Notes under the pieces: model-generated | Database searches by the model: none | Seen by the model: only the letters and a program-made list of their open reading frames with translations | Told to the model about the DNA's origin: nothing | NCBI RefSeq assembly: GCF_016545825.1 | Contig: NC_052618.1 | Location: 16,319,561-16,383,560, forward strand | Origin: Eucalyptus grandis | Lineage: Eukaryota; Streptophyta; Magnoliopsida; Myrtales; Myrtaceae | Length of the DNA: 64,000 nt | Reading direction: 5' to 3' | Translations under genes and position numbers: made by a program | Shown: positions 10,942 through 22,733 of the stretch, in pieces | Position numbering within the stretch: the first letter of the stretch is position 1 | How the letters are laid out: the number at the start of each line of letters is the position of its first letter

Positions 10942-11660
10942 GGGAAAAAGCCACGAAAAATCCTGAACTTTGCCCAAAGTGACATATTTACCCTAAACTT
11001 TTTTTGTGACGTGCAAAACCCTAAACTTTGCCAATCGTGACACATTTACCCCAAACTTTTTTTTTGTAACACAAAAAACCCTCAACTTTTTATGTGACAC
11101 ATTTACCCCAAAATTATAGGGCATTTGGTCTTTTCATTTTTTAATTTTTTTTTTCTTCTCTCTTCCCTCCGCTGGCTAGCTGGCGGAGGGAAGCCGACGT
11201 CCGGCGAGGGCTGCCCTCGCCGTGGTTGGGCGAGGGTCACCCTCGCCGGCGTCGGGCCGTCCCGCCCTTGCCGGCATTGGGCAGCCCTCGCCTGCGTTTG
11301 GCGAGGACGACCCTCCCCCGACACTGGCGAGGGGTGCCATCGCCGGTGTCGAGCGAGGGTGTCCCTGCCCTCACCTGTGTCTGGCAAGGACGACCCTCGC
11401 CCCACGCCGGCGAGGGCGGCCCTCGCTTGCGTCTGGCGAGGAGGACCCTCGCTGGACGCTGGCTTCCCTCCGCCGGCTCCGCCATGGCCGGCGGAGAGAA
11501 GAAGAAGAAAAAGGAAAAATCAGAATAAAAAGACAAAAATGCCCTTAATGGGGTAGATGTGTCACGGTTTGAAAAGTTTGGGGTTTTTCACGTCACAAAA
11601 AAAGTTTGGGGTAAATGTGTCACTTTAGGCAAAGTTCAAGGTTTTTCGTGGCTTTTTCCC
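10942..11660. mobile_element. Non-autonomous MULE-like DNA transposon with GC-rich core
   Basis: Terminal inverted repeats over 100 bp long begin GGGAAAAAGCCACGAAAAA at both ends and contain repeated 'GTGACACATTTACCCC' words. A 9-bp duplication TTTTTGGAA at 10,933-10,941 and 11,661-11,669 flanks it. Long TIRs with 9-bp duplications identify the Mutator superfamily. No transposase is encoded. The interior (about 11,180-11,500) is strongly GC-rich and repetitive, unlike the AT-rich host. The element sits in the pararetroviral ORF and therefore postdates it. Confidence 0.88.
11180..11500. repeat. GC-rich minisatellite core of the MULE-like element
   Basis: Imperfect units of about 24 bp are built from GGCGAGGG / CCCTCGCC words joined by GGCGTCGGG or GTGTCTGGC variants. 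Because each unit contains a word and its complement, the region is largely self-complementary. Overlapping open frames on both strands follow from the lack of A/T-rich stop codons and are not evidence of a gene. Confidence 0.75.
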
Positions 11661-11669
11661 TTTTTGGAA

Positions 11670-13667
11670 TGAAGCTCTTGAAAAGAATTTTGATTTTTAA
11701 GAATGAGGGATTGCGTGTGGCCTAATAATCACTTCATTCGAATTTTTTTTTTATTATGTTTGCCTTTGAGCTGTAAGTGGGGAATGATTGTTACTTCAAT
11801 GGCATTAGATGGCTCTTTCTTTATTTTTTTTTATTTTTTTTGTAAAGACTGAGCAAGTAGTTCTAGTGTCTTCTTGGAGAGTATGACAGTTCGTTTGGTT
11901 AAAGCTTGTTTGAGTTCTTCTTTATCAGATGTATTTGGTATTGGTTGGAAATGGTATTTGTCTAGATGTTGTTGGTTTTCTATCATTTCGAACCATGACT
12001 TGATTGATGTTAAGCCTTTTTGGCTTGAGTGGTGTATTGGAGGTTTTGGCAATGACTTTGCCTTTATCTTTGTCCTTTTTAGATTTTGGGTGGCATGATT
12101 GTATTTCCTATAAAAATTCTCTTGTGAGAAAATCTGGTAATGAATTTGAAGAACTATTTATAAATTCAATATCAAAATCGAACATTGAAAGTATGGCTTG
12201 CCATCTAGCAAAAATCTATTTTGATGTAATATTCAAGACGTCCTTTTGTAAAACATTTTTGGCTGATTTGCAATCAATTCTCAAGAGAAATTTTTGGTTT
12301 AATAAATATTCTTGGAATTTTGATATAGATAGAACAATAGCAAGTATTTCTTTTTCGATTGTTGAGTAATTTTGCTATGTTGATTTCCAATGTTTTGAAA
12401 TAAACTGGATTATCTGTTCTTTACTATCTTTTACTTGTTTAAGAATACCACAGTATCCAATTTCTAAAGCATCTGTTTCAACTATTTTGAAAGTGGATGA
12501 ATTAGCTAGATGCAAGCATGGTATTTCTTTAACATAGGTCTTTATTTGTTTGACAAAATTTGTATGGACTGAAGTCCACGGTGGAGGATTCTTTGTAGTC
12601 TTTGGTGTAGAGGTTTATAAAGTATATTAATATTGGGGAAAAAAATCTAGAATATAATTGAGACTTACCTAAGAACTTTTTTGACAAGGTTTTGTCTTTA
12701 ATCTCATCCGGGAACTTATCAATAAATGAGATTGACCTTTTCTTTATTGGAATTATGGTACCTAAATGGATATTTGGTAGGAAATACTACTAAACCATTT
12801 TGCATGATTATTTTAATGAAAGTAGATATATGTTTAAAACGTTGTTTTATGTTGGAAGAAAATATTAGAACATCATCTATATAAACTATGATAAACTCAA
12901 AATAATGATTAAAAATTTCATTCATAATCTTTTTGAATTCTAAAGGGGCATTTTTGAGACCGAATGGCATAACATTATATTCGTATTGGCCAAAAAGAAC
13001 AATAAATGATGTTTTGTATTTATCTTTTTCATTCATTTACATTTGCCAAAATCTTGATTTCATATCAAATTTCGAAATTATTTTTTATCTACACACACTA
13101 TTTAACATATCTTTTTTGTTGGGTATCAAATACCTTATCCATCTAAGGGATATATTTAAGGGTTCATAATTAATGACTAACCTAGGTACTCCTCTTTTTA
13201 ATTCAGCACTTTTATTGACATAGAAAGCGAAACAGCTTCATAGTGATTGACTTTTTCTAATGAGTTTTTTGTTCAAAAGATTTTGTATTTTTGTTTGACA
13301 GAATTTTAAGAATTCTTAATTCTTTTGTGCAGGATAGTTTTTGTAGGTATTTTATTTTCAGAAAAGTCTTATTCATAAGGTAAATCTACAATATGTTTCT
13401 TTCTTTCCCAAAACACATTGGGTAAGATGGAATATATAGTCTTTTCTCTGTGTTTTTTTAGGAATGCTATTTTATCTTTGATGTTTGTTTTTATGAGATT
13501 TTTCTTCTATTCTTTTGAATTCTAAGTCTTCTTTTAAAAACTCAAGTTGGTTTTCTTTATCTTTTACTAGACAATTTATTTCTAAAATTGAGTGTTCTTG
13601 TAAGATGTTTAGGCTTCTCTTTTGTAGTTTTGTTATGAAATCAAAAGTGATTTTTCTATTTGAAGCC
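11670..13667 (-). mobile_element. Endogenous pararetrovirus, piece 3 (RT, RNase H, start of next ORF)
   Basis: Minus-strand sequence matches the second half of piece 2 in order. The protease-RT linker begins at the insertion edge (13,667), then RT, RNase H and the Lys-rich start of the next ORF. Its right edge breaks at the word TTTGAAGCC, which in piece 2 continues directly into GTGTTTCAATT. The matching continuation is found at 29,730 on the far side of a 16-kb LTR block. Pieces 2 and 3 were therefore contiguous before that block inserted. Confidence 0.88.
12110..13660 (-). pseudogene. Pararetroviral reverse transcriptase and RNase H (second copy)
   Basis: In viral plants this enzyme copies pregenomic RNA into DNA and degrades the RNA. 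The longest frame, 12,719-13,036, contains GQYEYNVMPFGLKNAP and the catalytic YIDD box (12,872-12,883), the form typical of caulimovirids. Upstream the palm/finger region (13,037-13,200) and the protease-RT linker (13,300-13,660) are read only across frameshifts. RNase H follows to about 12,110, ending near a stop that replaces a Gln codon. Multiple indels and stops make it non-functional. Confidence 0.88.
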
Positions 13668-16600
13668 TGTCGTGACCCAATCTTGTTGCCCTTGAATCCC
13701 TCACTATCATGAGGAGAGAAAAATGGGGGAAAATGTCAAATTTAGGGGTACTTGATCACGAGAGTTCCCTCACGACTTGCGTTCCAAAAGACGTCATCAC
13801 CTCAACTTCCAGATCAAGTCTCTCGTGAGTTCCCTCCACGAGATCGCGAGTTCTCCCAAACTCATATCCCGCATGACAGCGGAGTGTCGCAACCCGTACC
13901 CACATGGGTGACACACCTTGAGAAATGAGGTTGGATGTGAATATTGGATTTAAGGGTACCTTTACTATGGTAGCCCTCTCGATAGTATCATTCGCCCATA
14001 AGGATGACATCACTTCATCCTTTGGGTACTGCCACATCAAGTATACTAAACCATGGTAAGTTTTATTGAAACGTGTACCCCGCACGACGGGTTCATTAAA
14101 CAGACTAGTTGTTTATAACAACTTAAAAATAAGACGGGAGTTACCACTAGCCTCATTTTGGGGGTCGGCTAAAAGACCCAATTGAGAGTCGGGAGTATTC
14201 TCTCGATTCCTACGCAACCAAATATCTAAGTTCGGGGACTTGGGTTACACTAATATTTCTACTAGCACCATTTCAGTACCTAAATAATATGTTGTGTTTT
14301 CTTAACGTGTCCATGTGTTTCTTCTTACTTTTTCGAAATTGTTAATCATAAACTAAGCAATCATATGTGGTTGGTCATTTTCATACTATTCTATTTCTAG
14401 AAAACAGGAAAAGAAAGCAATCAATGTAATTGAAATTACGAGACAGTAAGTAAACAATTATGAAAAGTAGTAAGTCTACCATGCAATCTTAGAAAATATA
14501 AAAGAGAAACACAATTGAAAAAGATTATAGGAAGAGAGAAAACCCACTACTCGTCGGGCTTTATACAACAAATGGAACCCAAGACATATGTCAGGGAAAT
14601 GAATAGTACATGATAATGATCAGAATGGACATCGACCTCCACCATCTTCGTACTTTCTCCATCTTCGGGGTCCTAATCTAAACCTAATCTAGAAACTTAT
14701 AATTAGGTGCATACAATGGAAAGAAAGAAACATACACATCAAAACAATCAAAAACACAATATTATGTCAAGATTAATCATTTAAATAAAGTTCAATACGA
14801 AAGTAAAATTTTGGGGCCTCGAGGTCGGCCTTTGTCTTTCATACAAGGGACCCACTTAAAACACTTACCTAAGCCATTTTTTTTATGACTTATAGCAATT
14901 ATTGACCAATTGTGTTCTTGCATGGCCAATAACGCTTATAAGTCTCCTAATCAAGCGATCTATGTGATCCCATGGTTTTCCCTCGATATCATGCATTGAC
15001 CCTACTAGTCATCTAAAAGTCACATGCATTGTAAAAAAATTAAACATGCATGTAGGTCTTTTGAACCTTATTTCTCAACCAATCAAGTAAGAAAGTGAAT
15101 TGTCGGCGGGTCACTTATTACCAAAGGTATGTGCCAATCACAAACATAGGCAATTTATAATGCATGATGGGATTATATGTATGAGGAGTACATGTGATAT
15201 TTCAAAAACATATTTCAAAATCATTCATGAAAAGTTTTGAGACAAAGTGATGTATCAGCTATGAAAGGCATTCAATTGCCAAGGCTAGCCTGGGGCTCGC
15301 ATAAATGCACTCACAAGTATAGCATATATTTTAAATATAAATCAAACCGTGACTTTCATGGTGTCAAATCAGGATTTAAAAAAGATTTGAAAATATTTAG
15401 GATTAAGAAATATCTAGGCTATGGAATACATTCAATTGCCAAGGCTAGCTCGGGACTCACATAAATGCACTCACAAGAGTCATAAGAATTTTGAATATGG
15501 TCAAAATCACGATTTTTCCTTAAACCAAATCAAGTTTTAGAGAATAACTTTTTTTAGAAATTGTTTTTGAGAAACATCACATGTACCAAAGTATTTTTTT
15601 GAAAGATGCAATGTAAAAGGGTCAATTGTTGAACAACAAAGATCAAAGCATTTAGAACAACTTCCATGAAGATGGCATTGCCTAATTTCATGCACAAACT
15701 AATCTAAAAAGTATAACTAAACAATCATAATCATGCTTATATCAAGAAATTTTAGAACAAACATATAAGGACAACAAAATTGGGCAACACCAAATGATAA
15801 TTTGGCAATAAAAAAATTCCCTAATATGCATGATGAACAACTTTCGTAAAGAAAGTTTTCTTGAACAATCTATACATGATTTTATAAAAATCAAACAAGT
15901 AACAACACATCAAAATTTGTCAAAACAACGTAACATTCAGCTAATGTTACAAGGATTTGTCCTATCAAAACATGTCTAAAAATCATCAAATTTACACACA
16001 ACATAGCCAACATGATGACAAACAAGTTTCATTAAAAGGCCGAGTACATATTCGAAATAGAAAAAATGGAACAAAAATATCAAAGATTTGTCCAAACAAG
16101 GGTTAGGACAGGGTTTGAATTTGATCCATTGTCCAGATTCTGATCTAGTTTTGAAAAAATGGAAAGTTGGTTCAAACGATGAGCGATTGGCATGAAATCA
16201 TCGGCATCAGAAACTTCTAAGTGTGCCTTACGTCTTTCTAGAAGAGCTTGAGTCCAAACTATGTCAATTTGGTATCCAAAGATTGAGATCTCTAAAAGTG
16301 TGCGCATTAGTAACTAAGAAAACAAAACATAAGCATTAATTAGAAAATCTCAAAATCACTCAAAGAATGCACAAACGGCATGAAGAAATCACACAGGACT
16401 TAGGATTGGATGTGACGGAAAGTTTGGATTGTCATCTAAGCTTAAGTTGGCATACAAAATGTCATGCAATTTAAATGATATTATGAAATGATTCTTGATT
16501 CCTAATGGTATGCTTGGGAATCCTAAGCATGATAAACACTTCTGTGAGACAAATTTAATGTGCAAGATGATACTCAAAGGATATGACCTAAACATGTATG

Positions 16601-18830
16601 TAAATGTCGTAACATGCGGTTTAATAATTAAGAAGGCATGACCGTAAGATTTGATCCCTAAATGACTTAAACAAGCACAGAAATATGCACATATGATAAG
16701 GTTTCGTTTCAGCATTAAGTTTACAGATCAAGCATGATTTCAGCCATCTTCAAGATATGCATAAATCCTAACCAAAAATCTCACATACAGAGTATGCGAT
16801 GATGAAGATTTCTCATTCAAAGTTCAAAACTCAATTAAGACCATATGAGTCGTGGTAAAAATGGCAAAATCGACAAACTATATGTTCAGCACACGTTGCT
16901 GCAATACCTTTTACTCTAATGCATGCAATTGACTCACTTTGCCAATGTAAAAACCTTGTAAAGCATGTATCAATTGAACATATGTAGCATGTATTTCAAC
17001 TCTCATGAAGGATTTGAGACCAAATAGGTGCATTTATTGACTCAATTTCATCAAAATAAATTTCGGACCAATGTAGGACAGACTATTCTATGTTCATATC
17101 TAAGCAATTTTGACCTAGCTAAACATCTCTAAAAAGTAAAAAAAAAAAAAAATACAGGATATGCAAAATACTTATATGAGAAACTTACATGATGGAAAGT
17201 TATTCCAGAGCTCAACACAAAAATCAATACAAAAATAGAAAAATCAGAGATAAATACGGAATAAATTGACCTAGGCTTGGATCCTAGTAGATCTGACCTA
17301 ATTAACCAAATCCAAAAATCATGAAAAAAAAATACAGAAGATGCACAAGACAATTTGAAACAAAAATCATGAAGACAATTTTATCCAAAAAAAAAAAAAA
17401 ATGATCACGAAAGTTGGCACAAATATAGCAAAGACGTAAGGCGGAACAGAAAGAAAATCGAAAAAGACCTAAACTACTGCAGAATCATTCATCTTTGGAG
17501 GTGTTTTTCAGGGGTCAAACGATGCTCAATTAGGGCGTGTGACCTACCATTTTGAACCTCGAGATATCTATTATCTAATCCTAAAAGGACTCAAGTCGAA
17601 ATAAACTCATATAAGGCATCAATCAAGCCAAAACAGAAAGTCACTCATCCAAAATCGAAAATCACAAAATCTCAAAATCCAACTACAATCAATTTCAGAT
17701 CATACAAGCATTTATTTTAATCAGATTTGCAATGCATCCTGGCCCCAAACCTTCATTTTCGATCATGAGTCACAACCGGAGAAGCTCTCGCCTCATCGAA
17801 CACTATTAAAAGGAGTTTTATTGCACTAGCCTCGACTCATAATGAACAAGCGAAGAACATGCCTTCGAGATGTCCTCATCCAGTGACAATGAATTTGTTA
17901 ATCAACAAAAACTCATTGAAATTAGTGGAGAATCGAAATCTATTTTGCTCTGTAATGAAGACAGAAAAAGGAAATGGAGCACTTAGCTCTAATTTTACTT
18001 CGAGGACCACGGAACGTGGGGAACGCCGAGTCCTATTCTAGTGCAGGAGCTGTTCAGCACCGAACTTCAAGCTTTGATTTATGACTTTTGCGATATCACG
18101 ATCGCTCTTCTCTACTCCTTTTTCTAGATCGACACTCGGAGGTGAACACATTGGTGCGTCGTAGCCACTGGACTTTGCTAAAGAAAAAATACTGATCACC
18201 GATGAAGAAACGATTGGACTTTGCTGAATCTAAAATCAATGGAACTTTGTTCGACGTCGATCTCCGATCTTTGATTTACGAGACTCATCAACGAACACCT
18301 CAGCTTTAAACTTGATGATCGCAAGCGCTTCTTCATAGTTGCAATCTACGAGCATTTTCTCAGCTTCATCGTCAACAAAATCAACAAAATCTGTTAAAAG
18401 GAAATTGATCAAGATCAAAGCATAATCTGAGAAGAAACTATCACAATAGCCTTAGATCGCTAAAAACAATAAGCTAATCAATTACATCAAAGTCGAAACC
18501 AGAAAAGGAAAGAAGGCTTAGCTTCAATTTTGCTAGTGTGATTGAGTAGCAGAGAGCTCAAAGTAATGAATCTTCATCCGATCAAGCTTATTTTTGTGCA
18601 AGTATACAGCTGCTTCATTCCAGGTGTTAATCTTCAACCACTACCCCATGAAGATGAGGACAAACCTATGTGCGCTCGTAAGAATCCATGAAGAAAAGAG
18701 TGAGTGGAGCATCTCTTCAGAACTTGCAGAAGTCAAAGCAAAAAAAAAAACAATCTTTTAAGAGAGAGAGTTAGTGGAGAAGCTTTGAAGCTTTCATCTA
18801 GAGAGAGAATCCATGCAAATCCTTCTTGCA
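13668..18830 (-). other. Body of the Tat-like LTR block, left part; no gene seen
   Basis: This is non-coding AT-rich LTR sequence with scattered short frames. The first 600 bases resemble the R-U5 end of the LARD LTRs on the minus strand. A 160-bp spaced duplication is listed separately. Regions near 17.8-18.8 kb contain mixed GA-rich and CT-rich leader-like stretches. Confidence 0.6.
15262..15480. repeat. Tandem duplication, 160-bp period
   Basis: The word TTCAATTGCCAAGGCTAGC recurs at 15,271 and 15,431, each followed by an ATAAATGCACTCACAAG word. The spacing is 160 bp. This is a partial second copy within the LTR block. Confidence 0.8.
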
Positions 18831-19401
18831 GGGTCACGGGTTGGTCGATTAGGATCGATCAAATACCATGCAGCCTTAGGATTTGTGATCCCAAGTCAGC
18901 ATTTTCACTCACACGCACAAACACAAGGGTTAGATGCACAAAGGAGCAAGTATATTCACTTGTGAATGAGCTGAGCTCAATGAGGGGGAGGGACCCCTAT
19001 TTATATAAGTTCAGGACTTTTCCCAGCCGTTGATCGTCCCTTCGATCCAATGGTGGAGTTTGAATCTATATCATCATGTCTAGTCTACATATCAGGCCAT
19101 TCAAGGATTCTATGCCTTAGAAACACCCATGGGCACATGTCAAAGCAAGATCAGGGTTAGCATGGCCGCCTAACACGGGGGTAGGTGAACAACCGCAGTT
19201 TGAACAGGGGCTGGCCGAACGTTGATCATGGGTCGGTCTTTGGTTGTGCACGGGCCTTCGCTCGTATTGTGCATGGACGAATCGTGCACGGTTCACAGAT
19301 CGTTCATGGATCAATTAGGGCTATCCGTGACAAGGCCCTTGTGCATGACACAGCTGAATCACGGACGGTCTTGGATCATGCTCCGTTCGCGGGCCGTGTG
19401 A
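18831..19401 (-). repeat. Chromovirus 3' LTR
   Basis: It is near-colinear with 27,497-28,068 over its whole length. On the minus strand it has a TATATAAATAGGGG promoter word (around 18,994-19,008). Its outer terminus (GGGTCACGGG at 18,831) has diverged from the TGTCACAGG of the other LTR. Confidence 0.9.
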
Positions 19402-19416
19402 TTCTCCCCCACCTAA
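19402..19416 (-). promoter_or_regulatory. Chromovirus polypurine tract
   Basis: The minus strand reads AGGTGGGGGAGAAT immediately before the 3' LTR. This is the position and composition of the primer for plus-strand DNA synthesis. Confidence 0.8.
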
Positions 19417-20806
19417 TTGGGCGACACCCTTGTCACGTCTGTGGCATGAAAAGTTTCGTTGTGCTTCTTGAACTACCACAAAGCCCCGGAGGGTTCCCAA
19501 CTTGCTTCACTCTCTGAAAGAACCTTCCATCGAACGAGATATTCTTTTTTTAGCGCACAATATTTCTTCCTTTTGATCCGATTCGCCATGATACATTCAA
19601 CGTCCCGATCATATGAGGTTTTCGCTCTAAGGGGCACCCATTACAACTCACCTTGATCTAGGTCGTCCTCGTTTGCATGGAAAGGCTTCAGCATGCTCAC
19701 ATGGAACACGGGGTGTACCTTGAGCTTGGCCAGCAAGTCCAGCTTGTATATCACCTTCTCGAGCCACTGCAACACTTGGAAAGGGCCTTCATAGTGACAG
19801 ATCAGCCCTTTGTGCCCGTCACAGTACTGACAGACCAGGTGCAGTTTGGCCATCACCAAGTCCCCGACCTGAAATTCCACATGCCGTCACTTCTTGTCGG
19901 CCCACTTCTTCGTGCACTTTACAACTCTATTTAGGCACGCCCGTGCCAAGTCCGCATGTTCATCCCATTCCTTGGCGAACTTGTACGTGGAGGGGCTGCT
20001 TCCTCGATACCTCAAGGCGATCGCGCTCGGCATAAGCAACTGTTGCCCAATCATGATCTCGAACGGGTTCTGGTTCACGGACTCGCTCCACTACAAGTTG
20101 TATGAAAATTGGGTCACGTCAATCAGCCACGCCCAATTCACTTGCGTGTTGCTCCCGTAGTGCCGAAGGTAGATTTATAGGAGTGCATTCACCCACTCTG
20201 TCTATCTATCGGCATGCTCGTGGAGATATTGAGGTTTGTCCCTAGCAACTTGAAGAGCTCGGTCCAGAACTGCTCGGTGAATCAAGGATCGTGATCGCTC
20301 ATGATCATGTGTGGTACGCCCCAATACTTGACGACAAGCTTGAGGAATAGCTTGGCTACTTCCTCGGTTGGGCAATCTTTCGTAGCTAGCACGAACGTCG
20401 CATACTTAGAGAACCAATCCACCACAACCATGAGAGTCCGACACCCTTCGGACTTCGACAAGTTCATGATGAAGTCCATGGAGACGTTCTCCCATGGACG
20501 TTTCGGGATAGGCAACGGTTCAAGGAGCCTCACCAGCAACCGTTGCTCTATCTTGTCTTGTTGGCATACAAGGCATGTCTGCACATAGGCTTCAATGTCA
20601 TCCTGCATGTGTGACTAATAATATTGTTCCTCGACAAATGCCATGGTGCGATGGATTTTCGGATGACCTGCCCATTTAGAATCATGGCACTCATGCATCA
20701 CCTTCTTTCGAAGTTTCTCATAGAATGGCACATATACCCTTGGTGTAAAGGAGATCTTCTTGGCACCAAAACCACCTCGTCTTGCCCTTTTGAGCCATTT
20801 GGTCAT
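19417..20806 (-). pseudogene. Chromovirus integrase with C-terminal chromodomain, broken
   Basis: Integrase joins element DNA to the host. The zinc-binding part shows HECHDSKWAGH and TCLVCQQDK (HHCC). The catalytic core shows SMDFI and MSDHDP, and the C-terminal GPF-containing part ends VFHVSMLKPF (near 19.7 kb). Further downstream, in another frame, the segment EYLVRWKVLSESEASWEP (around 19.50-19.55 kb) is a chromodomain core, which in chromoviruses directs insertion toward particular chromatin. Several frameshifts and stops separate these blocks, and the region expected to hold the catalytic Glu is disrupted. Confidence 0.85.
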
Positions 20807-21240
20807 ACTTTAGCCCCTCCTTAATACAAGCAATCCATGGACAGTCGGGTCGACTCGCCACGTTGGCCAATTCTAGCTTCTTGCTTAAGGCATCAGCCAT
20901 GGAGTTGGACTTTCCAGGCTTGTACTCCAGTACATAATCAAACTCGGCTAGGAAGTCTTGCCACCGAGCTTGCTTCAGGCTGAGCTTCTTCTTGGTTTGG
21001 AAGTAGCTCGCTGCCACATTGTCAATCCTCACAACAAACCGCGATCCCAAGAGATAGTGCCTCCACGCACGGAGGCAATGTACCATCGCAATCATTTCCT
21101 TCTCTTGGATCGTGTATTGTCGCTCGGTATCGTTAAATTTTCGGGACTCGAAGGCAACCAAGTGCCCTTCCTACATTAAGACACCACCAATAGCAAAATC
21201 AGAAGCATCGGTTTCTACCTCGTATGGCTTGGTATAATCA
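20718..21240 (-). pseudogene. Chromovirus RNase H domain
   Basis: It removes the RNA strand during reverse transcription. The open part (20,718-21,161) contains the QEKEM Glu, the RIDNVA Asp and MADALSKK at the end. The first Asp (ETDASDF) lies just upstream, before a stop. The catalytic residues are thus recognisable, but the domain is separated from RT by stops. Confidence 0.82.
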
Positions 21241-22733
21241 GGCAGCACAAGCACCGGCTTTTCTGTTATGGCCTGCTTTAACCAATCGAACACCTCTTGA
21301 CATCAATCTGTCCATTCCCATAGCCTTTCTCTCTTTAACATGTCTGTGAGTGGTACAATAAGGCTTAAATATCCCCGGATGAAGCACCAATAATAATTCG
21401 TGAGGCCAAGGAAGGATTTCAATTCCGTCACCTTGATCGATCGCTCCCATTCAAAGATGGCACAGATCTTGGCCGTGTCCATCTACACTCGTCTGCCCCC
21501 AACAATGTGCCTGAGGAAGGGGACTTCCTTTTGCGTGTAGGCACATTTCTCACGCTTCACGTACAAGTCATTTTCCCGAAGGATTTGGAAAACTCGTCTT
21601 AAATACTCGACATGTTCCTCGAGCGTCTAGCTATACACGAAGATGTTGTCAAGGTAAACCGCAATGAACTGATCAAGGAACAGATTGAGTACCTTGTTCA
21701 TGAGTGTGCAGAATGTAGCCGGCACGTTGGTCAGCCCGAAAGACATGACGAGGAAATCATACGATCCCTAACGAGTCACGCATGCGGTTTTTGGCTCATC
21801 CCTTTCAGCAATTTGAACTTGGTAGTATCCCGATCGAAGATCAAGCCTAGAGAACCATCGCGCTTCCTTGAGCTAATCGAACAAGTCTGCTATGAGAAGG
21901 ATCAGGTACTTGTTTTTTACGGTGAGCTTGTTCAATGCTCAGTAGTCTATGCACATACGGAGGGATCCATCATGCTTTTTTTGGAACAAAATCAGAGCAC
22001 TGAATGGGGCCTTAGATGGCCGAATGTGCCTAGCATTGAGCAATTCTTTAAGTTGTTTCCTTAGCTCTTCCAACTCAGGCGGGGCCATGCAATAGGATGC
22101 CATGGCCGGCGGTTGAGCATCGAGTACGAGCTCAGTCCAATGATCTACTTCCCTCTAATGAGGAAGCTTCTTGGGCAGCTTAGGCGACATCACATCTTGG
22201 AAGGTGTCGAGGACTTGGGTCACCTTCTCTGGTACCTTACTTTCTTCCATGCCCTCCTCCTTCATTGCTGCCAAGAAGGTCACCTTGCCCTTCTTTAGCC
22301 TCTTTGTTAACTTCATGGCCGATAGCATCATCTTATCGCATCCCGACTCACGGTAGATCGGGACCATGCATTGGCATTGCTTATCTAGGATATAAATACA
22401 ATCCGCGAAGGGCATAATGCCCGTATTGATCCGGTCGAGGAATCCCAAACCAAGCATGAAATCACAGTCGTCAAGGGAGAATACCTCAATATCTTCTTTG
22501 CTGGTCCATGAACTAAGGTGCAGCTCCATGTCCCTAGTCATGCCGCTAGTCGAGACTTCCTTGGAGTCATTTTGAGCCAATCGGCATCATCCATCTCAAT
22601 CGGAAGATTCAGCTTCTTCACAGCCTCTTTGGATATGAAAAGGTCAACCACGAGTGCACTCATCATGGTATCACCGATCTTCACATCCACGAACATCATA
22701 TCTTTGAGTTCCTTGGCCTTCTTAGTCTTGATT
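21241..22733 (-). pseudogene. Chromovirus protease and reverse transcriptase, inactive
   Basis: The 22,155-22,580 frame is the protease-RT linker (FMLGLGFLDRIN, FADCIYILD). The protease part before it (to 22,733) lacks an intact D-T/S-G signature, reading ALVVDLFISKE where the active site should be. The RT follows in fragments to about 21,240. Its catalytic box reads YLDN (21,645-21,656) instead of YxDD, so the second Asp is lost. The solo LTR abuts the protease at 22,734. Confidence 0.83.

Larger units (their letters stand above)
10185..12074 (-). pseudogene. Pararetroviral ORF downstream of RNase H, broken and split by a MULE
   Basis: It begins just after the RNase H region with a Lys-rich N-terminus (ATG near 12,074, PPKSKKDK) and continues in shifting frames through 11,831. 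It resumes beyond the MULE in frames 10,498-10,698 and 10,185-10,406, the latter containing a KWWDGFKYY segment. Florendovirus-type pararetroviruses carry a second ORF here whose product has no firmly known role. I recognise the position, not the protein. It is interrupted by stops and frameshifts and cannot make a product. Confidence 0.5.

Noticed and set aside
11103..11556. Five overlapping 99-143 residue open frames on both strands
   Set aside because: They lie on the GC-rich minisatellite of a MULE-like element. Openness in several frames at once reflects composition, not coding.
18704..19517. Short frames across the chromovirus LTR
   Set aside because: They cross an LTR with promoter words and have no recognisable domain.
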